Shown in pieces: positions 63,515-64,000 of a DNA stretch of 64,000 nucleotides. Within the stretch, counting starts at the first letter, position 1, and every line of letters begins with the position of its first letter. The notes under the pieces were generated by a model that did no database searches, was not told where the DNA came from, and saw only the letters and a list, made by a program, of their open reading frames with translations. This stretch comes from Siphonodentalium dalli (lineage: Eukaryota; Mollusca; Scaphopoda; Gadilida; Siphonodentaliidae), in assembly GCA_032622095.1 (NCBI GenBank), contig CP136068.1:163885465-163949464 (forward strand), in the 5' to 3' direction. The position numbers and the translations under genes were made by a program.

Positions 63515-63793
63515 CTAGTATGTTCGCGGATAGAGCACGTATACATATTTCTCTTTTTTCCTGTGATCTTTTGTATAAGAATTATTATTGGAAATTGCTC
63601 GCTTGACCGCCACCATGTGCCATGGTATCCATTTTTCTCTGTTGAATGGTTTGACAGAGGTTAAGACCCCCCCAACAAAACAAATACTATCCTTGAAGAC
63701 AAATACATTTGTGATGCATGACACGTTATACTCATCATCGGGTCTCGTGAATGCTTGCACGAGTGGAGCTATAATCGCAACAATTTTCTCTGT
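63515..63793 (-). other. Possible terminal exon on the minus strand
   Basis: Reading leftward, a polypyrimidine tract and AG (TTTTTGCTTTGTTCACAG, ending at 63,794) precede an open frame of about 92 codons that ends at a stop near 63,515. Residues are protein-like (TEKIVAIIAPLVQAFTRP, then ITNVFVFKDSICFVGGVL). A second possible AG lies 4 bases further in. No AATAAA was seen downstream on that strand. The plus strand is also open across 63,588-63,818, and no family is recognised, so this is only a candidate. Confidence 0.22.
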
Positions 63794-63818
63794 CTGTGAA
63801 CAAAGCAAAAACAGCTAG

Positions 63819-64000
63819 TCCGCATAAAATCACCGGGCGCGGAGGCTTAATTAAATTATAATTAATCCCTTAATCAGTCAATTCATCCGATCCCTTATGT
63901 GTTGCGCGGATATTTTGTGGCATCTCGAATTTAGTATTATGAAACACCATGTCTGAATCAGATGCGCCATTGGAAATTGTGCCCATAGACGAAGCGTTAG
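63819..64000. other. Flank to window end, no feature seen
   Basis: Short AT-rich stretch. No frame, motif or repeat that I can support. Confidence 0.5.

Overview
This window is eukaryotic, non-coding, repeat-dominated DNA. About 59 of the 64 kb is one tandem satellite with a 45-bp monomer (consensus example at 91-135, about 58% GC). It ends against AT-rich flanking DNA that carries a (TA)n microsatellite and poly-A and poly-T runs. There are no prokaryotic genes, ribosome binding sites, operons, tRNAs or rRNAs. An animal genome is most likely and a marine or freshwater invertebrate such as a mollusc is plausible, but nothing in the sequence fixes the species, and I do not recognise the satellite as a named family.

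Layout. The array fills 1-57,438 and runs off the left edge, so its true length is unknown. It changes orientation six times counting the spacer interruption: plus 1-22,729; minus 22,730-40,838; plus 40,839-44,122; minus 44,123-47,440; plus 47,441-56,281; minus 56,282-57,438. A 1.07-kb AT-rich spacer follows (57,439-58,504), then a further 1.75 kb of minus-orientation satellite (58,503-60,257), then a second, almost identical spacer (60,258-61,323; one mismatch seen). Unique flank runs from 61,324 to 64,000.

Inside the array, monomer variants occur in repeated orders (higher-order repeats). These include a 3,056-bp tandem duplication (about 14.4-20.5 kb), a 4.3-5.2-kb unit present three times (about 24.7-38.6 kb), a 1.9-2.6-kb unit present four times (about 6.2-14.4 kb) and a 2,742-bp unit (about 51.1-56.2 kb). 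Several orientation switches are themselves copied. The 22,729 junction recurs at 44,123 with about 1.85 kb of matching flanks, and the 40,839 junction recurs as its exact reverse complement at 47,440, framing a roughly 7-kb imperfect palindrome.

The very long open frames here (up to 1,821 codons) are artefacts. The monomer is a multiple of three and five of its six frames lack stops, so any stretch without an indel is open on both strands. I call none of them as a gene. The right flank holds only weak gene evidence: two possible terminal exons and TATA-like elements, all low confidence.

The most informative features are the amplified inversion junctions and the duplicated satellite/flank boundary. 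Together they record a history of foldback, unequal exchange and microhomology joining. All large-scale claims depend on the assembly being correct across the array.
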